From contig NZ_JAFY01000002.1 in NCBI RefSeq assembly GCF_000526375.1, forward strand, positions 682,001-746,000: 64,000 bases of DNA, given 5' to 3'. This document shows positions 17,128 through 25,792 of the stretch, piece by piece. This stretch comes from Aminiphilus circumscriptus DSM 16581. GTDB lineage: Bacteria; Synergistota; Synergistia; Synergistales; Aminiphilaceae. The notes beneath the pieces were generated by a model. The model saw only the letters and a list, made by a program, of their open reading frames with translations. It was not told the DNA's origin and did not search any database. How positions within the stretch are numbered: the stretch's first letter is position 1; every line of letters starts with the position of its first letter. A program made the translations under genes and the position numbers.

Positions 17128-18617
17128 CCCGCCAGTTTCCGGGCCAGCTCGTTCTCGTCCGTGGCGGCCCCGTCGAACTCCTCCACGATCCTGCCCCGTT
17201 TCATGAGAAGGATGCGGTTGCAGTTATGCAGCACTTCCGGAATATCGTCGGACATGATGAGAATTCCCATTCCCTTCGCGGCGAGATCCTCGAGGATGGC
17301 GTGGATCTCCGATTTCGAACCGATGTCCACTCCCACCGTGGGGCCGTTGAGGACGAGCACCTTCGGCGAGAGGGCGATCCATCGGGCCAGGACGACCCGC
17401 TGTTGGTTTCCCCCCGACAGGTTTCGCACGGGGACGCTCGCCGAGGGCGCGGAGATGTGGAGCCTTCGAATCCAGTCCTCGCCGAAGCGGAGTATCGTCC
17501 GGGGAGGCAGCAGTCCGAAGCGCCCCGCGAGGCGGCGTGCCATGCCCGCGGCGGCGTTGTCGGCGAGTGATTTGCTCAGAAAGAGTCCCTCGGTGAGGCG
17601 GTCCTCCGGTACATAGCCGAGACCGTTTTGGAGGGCGTCGTGGATGTTCCGGATGGACACTTTCCGGCCTTCGATGCGGATCTCTCCCTCCGTGGCGGGT
17701 TCCATGCCGAAGAGTGCCAGGGCGAGTTCGGTCCGACCCGATCCGAGGAGTCCCGTGACGCCCAGAATCTCTCCCGGCCAGAGATCGAAGGAGACGTCCC
17801 GGAAACTTCCCCTGCGGGACAGGTGTCTCAGGGAGAGCAGGGGAATGTCCGTCCTCTCCGGAGCGGCTCTTCTGCGGGATTGGGCGATGCGCCGTCCGGT
17901 CATGCAAAAGACGAGCCGAGCCGCGTCGAAGGCGGCCCTGGGTTCGTCCGCCACGACCCGACCGTTTCGGAGGACCGTGATCTGTTCCGACACGTCCATC
18001 ACTTCGTCGAGCTTGTGGCTCACGAAGAGGGTGGCGATGTTCCGTTCCTTCAGAGCGCGGATGATCTCCAGGAGACGCCGCACCTCCGGCCGGGTGAGCG
18101 CCGCCGTGGGTTCGTCCATGATGATGAGCCGTGCGTTCTGGAGCAGCGCCCTGCCGATGGCGACGAGCTGTTTGGAGGCCACGGGAAGATCCTCCACAAG
18201 AGCTTCCGGGTCGAGTTCCACGCCGAGGCGCGAGAGCGCTTCTCCGGCGATGTCCCGGATACGCCGGCGAGTCACGAGGCGGCGTCTCTCCGCGAGAAGG
18301 GTGTTCATGGCCATGTTCTCCGCCACGGTTAGGTTCGGAAAGAGGGAGAAATCCTGAAAGATCACCTGGATCCCCTCGCGGATGGCGTCGATGGGGTGCA
18401 GCCGCGAAAAGGAGTGCCCGTTGATGCGGATTTCCCCGCTGTCGTGGTGAACCACGCCCGCGACGATCTTGATGAGCGTGGATTTTCCCGAGCCGTTCTC
18501 ACCCACGAGACAGCGGATCTCTCCGGGAGCCACGGAGAGATTCGCTCCATCCAGGGCGCGGACTCCCGAGAAGTCCTTGCAGATGTCCTTCAGTTCCAGG
18601 TAGGGGGTTGGCGCCAT
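17124..18617 (-). CDS. Sugar ABC transporter ATP-binding protein (RbsA/LsrA type)
   Basis: A 497-residue protein with two fused nucleotide-binding domains. The first has Walker A GENGSGKST and Walker B LIIMDEPTAAL. The second has the degenerate Walker A GLLGSGRTE typical of sugar importers of this family, signature LSGGNQQRVVLARW and KVLVLNGPTVGVD in place of the usual LILDEPTRGVD. The substituted Walker B region (LNGP, no DE) suggests only the N-terminal site hydrolyses ATP. An AAGGA-rich ribosome-binding site supports the ATG at 18617 over an in-frame one seven codons upstream. Confidence 0.93.
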   Translation of the reverse strand: MAPTPYLELKDICKDFSGVRALDGANLSVAPGEIRCLVGENGSGKSTLIKIVAGVVHHDSGEIRINGHSFSRLHPIDAIREGIQVIFQDFSLFPNLTVAENMAMNTLLAERRRLVTRRRIRDIAGEALSRLGVELDPEALVEDLPVASKQLVAIGRALLQNARLIIMDEPTAALTRPEVRRLLEIIRALKERNIATLFVSHKLDEVMDVSEQITVLRNGRVVADEPRAAFDAARLVFCMTGRRIAQSRRRAAPERTDIPLLSLRHLSRRGSFRDVSFDLWPGEILGVTGLLGSGRTELALALFGMEPATEGEIRIEGRKVSIRNIHDALQNGLGYVPEDRLTEGLFLSKSLADNAAAGMARRLAGRFGLLPPRTILRFGEDWIRRLHISAPSASVPVRNLSGGNQQRVVLARWIALSPKVLVLNGPTVGVDIGSKSEIHAILEDLAAKGMGILIMSDDIPEVLHNCNRILLMKRGRIVEEFDGAATDENELARKLAG

Positions 18618-18690
18618 GAAGACCGTCCTTTCCTTCACGGGGAGCCCCGCGAAGGAGGCTCCCCGAACGGAACGAGATGCCGTTTCGATG

Positions 18691-19680
18691 CTAGAAGCTG
18701 TATTTGTCCATGTTCTCCTTGGTCACGTCCACCCAGGCTTGGCCGTAGATGACCTTGCCCTTGAGCATGATCTTCTCGTAGCCGGGGACGCCCAGATCCA
18801 TGCCGTCGGTGATCTCTTTCCCCTCGAGAAGGGTGAGGGCCACCTGGTTCATGGCGTAGCCCGCATCGGCGGGATCCCAGAAGCTGATCATGTCCACTGC
18901 GCCGGTCTTGAGGTACTGTCCGGAGACGGAGACGAGGCTCGTGCCCACCACGGCGATCTTATCCTGAATGCCCATCTCCTCGATGGCGAGTCCTGCGCCC
19001 GCGACATCGACGGCGGAGCTGCCCTGGAGACCCTTGAGGTTCGGATAGGCCTTGAGCAGTTCCCGGGTCTTCGCGTAGGCGGTCTGCTGGTCGTCGTTGG
19101 TCTCGATCTTGTCCCCCACGAGCTTCATTTTGGGGTACTTCTCTTTCTGACGGGCGATGGCGGCATCGACCCATTCGTTGTGGGTCTTGGAGGTGAGGCT
19201 TCCCACCATGACGGCGTACTCGCCCTCTTCGTTCATGAGCTTCGCCAGGGCGTCCATGAAGTGCGCGCCGTAGGCGGCGTTGTCGAAGGCCTCCACGTCA
19301 TAGTTCACGTTCTTCTGGTTCGAAGCCTCGTGGGTGACGACGATGATTCCCTGATCCATGGCCTTCTTGAGCACCGGTTCGAGAGCTTCCGGCGAGAAGG
19401 GGACGACACAGAGCGCATCCACCTGCTGGGCGATGAGGTCCTCGATGACCTGGACCTGCAGCGCCGCGTCGGCCTTTGCCGGTCCCTGCTGGAACGTGGT
19501 GTGCCCCGTGGCCTTTCCGAAGGCGAGAACGCCTTCCTCCATGCGTTGGAACCAGTTGACGCCGCTCAACTTCACCACCGTGGCAAGGGTGTAGGTCTCC
19601 GCCGCGGACGCGCAGAGCGCCCCGCCGAGAATCGCGCCGAACACGAGCAGACCTGTCAGGAGCACTGCGATGCGTTTCAT
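18691..19680 (-). CDS. Periplasmic sugar-binding protein (LsrB/RhaS type)
   Basis: Secreted substrate-binding protein of 329 residues with a signal peptide cleaved after ALCASAA. The mature protein is a type I periplasmic binding protein: [20 protein letters not shown] at the start, [27 protein letters not shown], and [18 protein letters not shown]. The C-terminal [10 protein letters not shown] matches the ending of the AI-2 binding protein LsrB and of rhamnose-binding RhaS. It delivers the sugar to the two permeases. AAGGAGGG lies six bases before the ATG. The 209-base gap upstream of it, after the regulator gene, could hold a second promoter. Confidence 0.93.
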   Translation of the reverse strand: MKRIAVLLTGLLVFGAILGGALCASAAETYTLATVVKLSGVNWFQRMEEGVLAFGKATGHTTFQQGPAKADAALQVQVIEDLIAQQVDALCVVPFSPEALEPVLKKAMDQGIIVVTHEASNQKNVNYDVEAFDNAAYGAHFMDALAKLMNEEGEYAVMVGSLTSKTHNEWVDAAIARQKEKYPKMKLVGDKIETNDDQQTAYAKTRELLKAYPNLKGLQGSSAVDVAGAGLAIEEMGIQDKIAVVGTSLVSVSGQYLKTGAVDMISFWDPADAGYAMNQVALTLLEGKEITDGMDLGVPGYEKIMLKGKVIYGQAWVDVTKENMDKYSF

Positions 19681-19889
19681 GAATCTCCCTCCTTGAATTT
19701 CCGTCGATGAACTTCCTTCGGTCCGGAAGACGCTTCCCCCACAGCTTCCGCCGCAGGAGCGTTCCGGAAAATCTCTGCTCCGTCCCGTTTTTGCCTCCTG
19801 CCCCTCCATTCTTTTTTCCGCGCTCTCACCCCTTTCCGCAAGCGTTTCGGATCTCTTTACCGCCGCAGCTTTTTCCCGCCGGGAGCGAC

Positions 19890-20675
19890 TCAGGCGAGTT
19901 CCACCGCCGTTCCGTGCCGTTTCAGCTCCGAAAGCACGGTCTCGTCGAGCCCCGTGTCGGTGACGATGCGGTGCACCGCATCGAGGGGACAGACGTTCAC
20001 GAGAGCGACTTTGCCGAACTTGGAATGGTCCGCCACGAGGATCACCTCCTGAGTCGCCTCGACGATGCGCTGTTTCACCGCGTGCTCGGAGAAGGTGGCA
20101 TTGAAAACCCCCTGCTCGGGGTGAATTGCATCGGCCCCTAGAAATGCCTTGTTCACGCGGATTTTGCGGAAGAAGTTCTCCGCCTCGGAGCCCACGAGGA
20201 CGTTGAAGCCGGGGCGGAGCGTGCCCCCCGAGACGAGGACGGAGGTAGTGTCGTCGTAGTCCACCGAGCCGGCGATGAAGAGGTCGTAGGTGATGATGGT
20301 GAGGTTTTTGTGATGCGTCAGGTGGCGCGCCACCTCGATGGTGGTGGAGCCGGAATCGAGGATGATGGTCTCTCCATCGCGGACGCGGGCCGCCGCTGCG
20401 GCGCCGATACGGCGCTTCTCTTCCTGGAGTTGGGTTCGCTTCTCCGCGTAGAGTTTTTCAAAGGCGGTGCTCGTCTCGGGAAGAACCGCCCCGCCGTGGG
20501 TACGATCGATGAGCCCCCGGGCGGTGAGAACCTTCAGATCCCGGCGCACCGTGGCCTCCGAGACGTTCAGCAGCCTGGAGAGGAGCTGGATTTTCGCGCT
20601 TCCCCGGGAATGGATGCTCTCCAGGATCTTTCGCTGGCGTTCCGCGGGAAGGCTCGAAGGGCGGCGGAGTTTCAT
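19890..20675 (-). CDS. DeoR-family transcriptional regulator (SgcR-like)
   Basis: A 261-residue repressor. Residues about 10-65 form the DeoR winged helix ([18 protein letters not shown], then the recognition helix [16 protein letters not shown] and the wing HGGAVL). The C-terminal sensor domain has the sugar-phosphate site [22 protein letters not shown] and [24 protein letters not shown] is the usual Lys/Ser-bearing end. It probably responds to the phosphorylated product of the FGGY kinase and controls this operon. AAAGGA lies eight bases before the start, and the BtpA-like gene ends 13 bases upstream. Confidence 0.92.
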   Translation of the reverse strand: MKLRRPSSLPAERQRKILESIHSRGSAKIQLLSRLLNVSEATVRRDLKVLTARGLIDRTHGGAVLPETSTAFEKLYAEKRTQLQEEKRRIGAAAAARVRDGETIILDSGSTTIEVARHLTHHKNLTIITYDLFIAGSVDYDDTTSVLVSGGTLRPGFNVLVGSEAENFFRKIRVNKAFLGADAIHPEQGVFNATFSEHAVKQRIVEATQEVILVADHSKFGKVALVNVCPLDAVHRIVTDTGLDETVLSELKRHGTAVELA

Positions 20676-20688
20676 TGCCGGAATCCTT

Positions 20689-21519
20689 TCAGGAGGCGCT
20701 GGAGGCTGTGCTCTTTGAGCGGAAAGCGCGCACCCGCTCCATGAACTGACGTACCCGCGAGGGGTCCACCGGGTTCTCGAACACGCCGTCCTTCTTAAAG
20801 GTAGTTCCTACCACGGCACCGTCCGCGATGGAGAGCTGCTTCTCCACGTTGTCCAGGCGCATGCCCGTGTTCGCCAGCACCACCGTCTGGGGGACCGCGT
20901 CCTTGACACGTTTGAGAATCGAGGAGTCCGTCTCGGCACCCGCCACGAGGCCGGACACGCAGAGGGCGTCGGGACGGTTGTTGAACACGGTGGACCGGGC
21001 GATGCTCTCGATGTCGCGGTCCGCCAGATAGCGTGCCGCTTCGGGAACGATGTTGAAGAGAAGCCGTACGTCTTCTGCGTTCACATGGCGCCGGTGCCGC
21101 ACCGTCGCGCCCACGTCGGTGTTCCAGAGGCCGAAATCACTGGCGTAGACGCCGGTGAAGATCTCCCGCACGAAGCATGCTCCCGTGGCCGCAGCCAGGT
21201 CGAGGGATTTCCGGGCGTCCCAGAGGACGTTCACCCCGAAGGGAATCCGGATGTCCCCCATCAGTTCGCCGATGACGCGCGCCATAGCCGCCACGGTCTC
21301 CGTTTCCACCCTGGTCAGGTAGGGAAGGCTGAATTCGTTGGAGAACATGACCGCGTCCACACCTCCTTCCTGGAGGGCGGAAAGGTCCCGGCGGCACATG
21401 TCCACCACGTATCCCATGCCTTTTTTCGCGTCGTAATGGGGATCCCCGGGAAGGGGAAGCATGTGGCACATGCCGATGATCGCCTTGTCCGTGCCGAACA
21501 GGTCCTGCAGCCAGCTCAT
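20689..21519 (-). CDS. BtpA/SgcQ-family TIM-barrel protein
   Basis: A cytoplasmic protein of 276 residues belonging to the BtpA family, which includes E. coli SgcQ and the photosystem-I biogenesis protein BtpA. Recognisable segments are IIGMCHMLPLPGDPHYD at the N-terminus, EGGVDAVMFSNEFSLPY, PFGVNVLWDARKSLDLA, and GLVAGAETDSSILKRVK with a terminal GTTFKKDGVFENPVD. The family has a TIM-barrel fold and an unknown reaction. It is the first gene of the operon, with AAGGAGG eight bases before its ATG and a good promoter just upstream. Confidence 0.9.
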   Translation of the reverse strand: MSWLQDLFGTDKAIIGMCHMLPLPGDPHYDAKKGMGYVVDMCRRDLSALQEGGVDAVMFSNEFSLPYLTRVETETVAAMARVIGELMGDIRIPFGVNVLWDARKSLDLAAATGACFVREIFTGVYASDFGLWNTDVGATVRHRRHVNAEDVRLLFNIVPEAARYLADRDIESIARSTVFNNRPDALCVSGLVAGAETDSSILKRVKDAVPQTVVLANTGMRLDNVEKQLSIADGAVVGTTFKKDGVFENPVDPSRVRQFMERVRAFRSKSTASSAS

Positions 21520-21551
21520 AGGCTTGTCCTCCTTGAAAACATGGTGCGTCC

Positions 21552-21580
21552 ATGATAGATCTTCCGAAAAAAACCGTCAA
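21552..21580 (-). promoter_or_regulatory. Sigma-70-type promoter of the sgc-like operon
   Basis: On the minus strand TTGACG (21580-21575) and TATCAT (21557-21552) are separated by 17 bases. Transcription would start about 25 bases before the BtpA-like gene ATG. This is one of the best promoter matches in the window. Confidence 0.65.
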
Positions 21581-21594
21581 TATCTTTCATAAAA

Positions 21595-21623
21595 AGTGAG
21601 CGTAAGTGATCATTTCTGAGTGA
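21595..21623. promoter_or_regulatory. Three AGTGA repeats next to the operon promoter
   Basis: On the plus strand AGTGA occurs at 21595-21599, 21605-21609 and 21619-21623, just upstream of the -35 box of the minus-strand operon promoter. Direct repeats at 10- and 14-base spacing are compatible with a multi-site operator for the DeoR-type regulator encoded in the operon, which typically binds short repeated elements. No experimental motif for this regulator is known to me. Confidence 0.35.
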
Positions 21624-21896
21624 TTTGATACGCGCCTCTCCTCTCCTGGCCTGGTCGTTTCCCTGTCCAACCGGTCTGGGATGGACAGAAAAAGACTCAA
21701 GGAAGAGGTGTTCCTGCGCCTCTCAGTCGCTCTTCCGTCAGGGCGTGTTGTTCGGTGCCATGGGGTGGAAACGGTGGTGTGTGCAGGTTACAGATTGTTC
21801 TGCAGAAGGCATGGAGTTCTGCTATGATGAGTTCCAGTGGTGCGGTGGTTTGTGGATGTGTGGTACATTTCCGGCGGAGAGGAGTGGAGAGCCGTG
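21624..21896. other. Intergenic region before the large exported protein
   Basis: About 270 bases without a recognisable gene. TATGAT at 21823-21828 is a possible -10 box for the plus strand, but no -35 box lies at the right distance. Nothing else was identified. Confidence 0.3.
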
Positions 21897-24800
21897 ATGT
21901 GGTTTCTGAAATGGGACCGGTGGTACGGAGAGATGGAGAGGCGAAAGAGGAACGGGAATTTTGGAGGTTCGCTTCTCGTTTCGCCGAGGAACCGCACGGT
22001 TTCACCCATCCTCGTCCTTCTCGTTCTGCTCGGCGTGGTTTTCTGGAGTGGAGAGGCTCCCGCCGACGGAGGAGTATCCGGATCGGGTGTAAAGGAGGGC
22101 ACGTCCCTGACGGAGCGCATCGCCCTGCTCGAAGAGGCACTGGCGGCGCGGAACGAGGGGGAGCGTCTCGAAGCGCTCGGCGCGTTCCGGAAGGCTCTCG
22201 TCTTGTATGAACGGAGTCTGGCGCTCTTCGCCGATCCGGTTCTCGCGGCCCGGGTCGCCTCCCTCCGGGAGCGGATCGGCGCGTCGGACGACGGGATGGC
22301 CGCGACCGGCGTTCCCGAATCCGTTCCGCCCGCCTCGCCCGAGGGACGTGCCCTCAAGGAGCGGATGGAACGGCTCGAGCGGGCGTTGACGCTTCGAAAA
22401 GAGGGCGAGAACGCGGAGAAGGCTGGAAGGCTTTCCGAGGCGCTCGCGGCGTACCGGGAAAGCCTGGCGCTCTTTGCGGACCCTTCCCTGGCGGAGCGGG
22501 TGGAACGCCTTGAAGCGCTTTCCGCCACAGCTCCTCCCGGAGCGCCTGTCCTTTCCTCCGAAACCGGGATCGTCGAGGCGCCACCTTCCGTGACGGCAAC
22601 GCCGGTTTCCTCCGGCGAGAGTGAAGACCCTCTGCCGACGCCGGTCTACGCGGAGGGGGCGGTTCTTTTGGAGACATCCGTCCCCAAGGGCGGAACCACG
22701 GTACACATTCCCGAAGGTCCTGTCGTGACCGTTCCCGCCGGTGCCCTTTCTTCCGGCGTGTCCCTGCGGGTCGCCAGGGCCGAGGCCGCGCCGGTGCCGC
22801 TTCTGGCAGGCGAGGCGCCGCTCCTCGGAGCGTGGAAGTTCGACGCCGGAGGAGGCCTCTTCGACAGGCCCGTGGAAATGTCCCTCGCGCTGCCTGCCGT
22901 GGAGGATCTTTCGGAACTCCGACTCGTGCTCCCCGTCACCTCCCGGGACGGCCGGGACTGGACGGTGCTTCCCTACCGCAGGGAGAACAACGTGCTCTAT
23001 TTTCAGGCGACGCACTTCAGCATCATCGGGGCCATTCTCATCGGCACCCTCATCGGCGGCGGTGTAGTGATTCCCCTCGTTCGCGCTCCCACGGAGCTGC
23101 CTCAGTACTTTCAGGAGGACGCGCCCTTCGTGAAGTTTCTCGCTCCCGATCCGGAGGGCATCGATCTCTCCTGGTCCCACAAACTGGGGGACGGAACGAC
23201 GGGGCTCAAGGACAAGGCGGCCTTCGAGAAGGCCCTGCAGCTCGCCTGGGAAGAGCACATGCAGCGGGTCAGAGACATCTCGGCGATGCGGGACCGGGAG
23301 CTTGCCCGGGCCCGGGAGGCAAACCTCGGCCTCGCCGCGCAGGAGAAGATCCGCGCCGAAACACTTCGTCTCGCGGAGGAATCCCTCAACGCCTATGAAA
23401 AGGCCCGGTTCGCCGCCTTCGAGCGGCATGCCGTGCCCGACGAGGTATTGGAGATCCGGCGCGCCCTCTCCCTCGCTCGGACGTATCTCCTGGGGACGAC
23501 CTCGGGAAATCGCGGCTTCGTCGATCCGGGACCCGTGGACGTGTACGTGACGAACACCGTTGCCCAGAACGACGGCGAGACGGTCATCCGCTGGGTGGGT
23601 GTTCCCTACCTCATCCTCTGGAAAGGTTCTCCGAGGGACGATCTCTATGTCGCGGCCCTGCACGAGTATTTTCACCACGTCCAGAGGAAGTATTTCGCCG
23701 ACGACAACCGGGCGATCTTTCTCTCCGAGGCGTCGGCGGTGCTGCTGGAGCGGGAGGCGAAGGCCGCCTACGCGGCCCGGGCCGGCGTGACCGTCAAGAA
23801 CTATCTGGCGGACATGAACCGCCTCAAGACCGGCCTGGACGGCCCACCTCTTCCGGGGCGTCTCGAACGTCTGGGAAAGACCATCACGCTCCAGTCCATC
23901 GACGCGAAACCCTTTCAACGCATGGGCTACGGTCTTTCCTGGTTTCTGGAGTGGCTGCTGGCGGAGGTGCGCGCCTCCGGAGGCGGCGCGTCGCCGGTGG
24001 AACAGTACCACAACTTCTTTCTCGCCTCCTGTCGCGACGCGGGAGGCGCCCAGCTCCCGGTGGACGCCTTCGCGAAGTTCGTCGGCGGCGACAGGAAAAA
24101 ACTCGGGGCGCTCTTCGCCAGATTCGTGAAGGAAGCGGTTCTGGAGGGATTTCCGAAGAACACCCTCTTCGAGAAGAAATACGGAACGTCGGCGACCCAG
24201 GAAATCACCGTCTTCGATCCGGCGGTGCCCTTGTTCGCGCCGCTTTCCTTCGACGCGACGCCTATCGCGGAGTTCGCCGACGCAGCGATCAAGCCCTGGT
24301 CGTTCCAGGCCTACGCGCTCCAGCCGCCGAAGCGTCCCGCGGGAACCCCCGAGCCGCGGCTCGTCCTCTCCTTTCCCGCGGAGTGGTTCGACAAAAGCGC
24401 CACGGACGGACGCCACGTCTTTCTCCGGGAGCGGGGGAGCACCTCTCCTCGGGAACTCGTTTCCACCGCTTCGGGGGGGAAGATCGCCGCGGCGGTCTCC
24501 TTCGATCTCCCCGTTGAACTCTGCCTGGTGGACACGGGACAGACCGGGTCGGGGTGGATCTACGACTATTCCCCCGGCAGAGCCTTTCTTCTCGAGCCGC
24601 CCCTGCGTCTGAAAGGGCTTTTCTCCTCCGGAACGACGCCCCAGGAGTCGGTGGTGCGTCTTTCCTGGGAGGCGCCGCCGAGCGTGAAGGCGAAGCAGGA
24701 ACTCTTCGCGGGCTACTTGGTCGAAGTTTTCCAGGACCCGAAGGAGACGACCCCACTCTTTTCGAAAAAGGTGCCCGAGGAGGAGACGTCCCTGGAGGTG

Positions 24801-25658
24801 CCCGGAGGCATTCCCGGGCTCGGGCCGAACAGAAACGCTCTGGTTCGGATGCGCACGCTCACCGCGGGAGACCCCTCCTTCGCGAGCGAGCCCGTGGAGA
24901 CGCTTCTTCTCGCGGACGCGTCGAAGAAGATCCCCTTCTTCGAGAACCGAACCTTCTGGATGACCGCCTCTCCGCTTGGCAACGACCCGTCGGTGGTCCT
25001 TCCCTCGGTGATTCTCTCCGTCACGCCCTCGGTGGCAGGACTTTCCGGAAGCATCGACCAGAAGAGCCCCGAGTGGAAGCGTTTCACCGAACTCACCGGG
25101 CAGGTCGCCAAGGCGGAAGATTTTCTTAAGGAACAGATGAAGAAGGAAATGGAGAAGATGGGGGTCACCCTGAACGAGGCGCAGATGGCGGAGGCGATGA
25201 AGATGATGCAGCTCGCCGGCGTTGGGCTGCCCGAGACGGCCCAGCAGAGCCGAGCCGTGCTGGGAAGCGGCTATCAGGAAGTCGGAAAACCCGTGACGGT
25301 CTCCGTTACGGTGTCCCTGCCGCCGATTCCGCGAATTCCCGTGGTCTTCGGAAGCGTTCAGGACAATTCCGCCCGAGCGCTTGACGCCCAGATCAGCGTG
25401 CGAAATTGGTTTTTCACCACCGGAACGGCGTTGAGCCCGAAGGTGGAAGGAAGCTCCGGCACGACCTCTGTGACGTGGACGCCCCAGGAGACGACGCCGG
25501 ACACCTTCGGTGTGGAAGTTGTCTTTACCTACGATCTGCTCTTCTTCGAGCGAGGAACGGGAAAACCCTTCGCAGACGAAGGTGTGCCGTTGCTGTACAA
25601 GGATTTTTCCGTCTCCTTCCCCGTGGGAATCTGGTTCGCGCCGTTGAAGAAACAGTGA
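21897..25658 (+). CDS. Large exported protein with repeats, ZU5-like domain and HExxH site
   Basis: A 1253-residue exported or membrane-tethered protein. A hydrophobic signal/anchor (SPILVLLVLLGVVFW) lies near residues 37-52. Two TPR-like helical repeats follow at about 75-125 and 150-210, each with the core EALxAYRESLALFADP. Residues about 258-345 resemble a ZU5-type beta domain (GGTTVHIPEGPVVTVPAGALS). A hydrophobic stretch near 373-395 is followed by a helical region and then a zincin-like site, H589-E590-Y-F-H593 with E611 in FLSEASAV 17 residues later, resembling gluzincin metallopeptidases. The last 450 residues look beta-rich, with a Met-rich helical insert near 1080-1120. ATG 21897 follows a GGAG-rich stretch. 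I know no named protein with this order of domains; peptidase activity is inference. Confidence 0.8.
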   Translation: MWFLKWDRWYGEMERRKRNGNFGGSLLVSPRNRTVSPILVLLVLLGVVFWSGEAPADGGVSGSGVKEGTSLTERIALLEEALAARNEGERLEALGAFRKALVLYERSLALFADPVLAARVASLRERIGASDDGMAATGVPESVPPASPEGRALKERMERLERALTLRKEGENAEKAGRLSEALAAYRESLALFADPSLAERVERLEALSATAPPGAPVLSSETGIVEAPPSVTATPVSSGESEDPLPTPVYAEGAVLLETSVPKGGTTVHIPEGPVVTVPAGALSSGVSLRVARAEAAPVPLLAGEAPLLGAWKFDAGGGLFDRPVEMSLALPAVEDLSELRLVLPVTSRDGRDWTVLPYRRENNVLYFQATHFSIIGAILIGTLIGGGVVIPLVRAPTELPQYFQEDAPFVKFLAPDPEGIDLSWSHKLGDGTTGLKDKAAFEKALQLAWEEHMQRVRDISAMRDRELARAREANLGLAAQEKIRAETLRLAEESLNAYEKARFAAFERHAVPDEVLEIRRALSLARTYLLGTTSGNRGFVDPGPVDVYVTNTVAQNDGETVIRWVGVPYLILWKGSPRDDLYVAALHEYFHHVQRKYFADDNRAIFLSEASAVLLEREAKAAYAARAGVTVKNYLADMNRLKTGLDGPPLPGRLERLGKTITLQSIDAKPFQRMGYGLSWFLEWLLAEVRASGGGASPVEQYHNFFLASCRDAGGAQLPVDAFAKFVGGDRKKLGALFARFVKEAVLEGFPKNTLFEKKYGTSATQEITVFDPAVPLFAPLSFDATPIAEFADAAIKPWSFQAYALQPPKRPAGTPEPRLVLSFPAEWFDKSATDGRHVFLRERGSTSPRELVSTASGGKIAAAVSFDLPVELCLVDTGQTGSGWIYDYSPGRAFLLEPPLRLKGLFSSGTTPQESVVRLSWEAPPSVKAKQELFAGYLVEVFQDPKETTPLFSKKVPEEETSLEVPGGIPGLGPNRNALVRMRTLTAGDPSFASEPVETLLLADASKKIPFFENRTFWMTASPLGNDPSVVLPSVILSVTPSVAGLSGSIDQKSPEWKRFTELTGQVAKAEDFLKEQMKKEMEKMGVTLNEAQMAEAMKMMQLAGVGLPETAQQSRAVLGSGYQEVGKPVTVSVTVSLPPIPRIPVVFGSVQDNSARALDAQISVRNWFFTTGTALSPKVEGSSGTTSVTWTPQETTPDTFGVEVVFTYDLLFFERGTGKPFADEGVPLLYKDFSVSFPVGIWFAPLKKQ

Positions 25659-25792
25659 CAGCAGGCCATGAAACTGTTTTTCCCTGAGGAAGACCTTGGC
25701 GAAGGATCTGTTCCTCCCGTATCGGTCGTGGAACGCCTGCGAGGAAAAGCGATAAAGAGACGGAAGAGATATTTCGCGGGGAGGGAAGAAAC

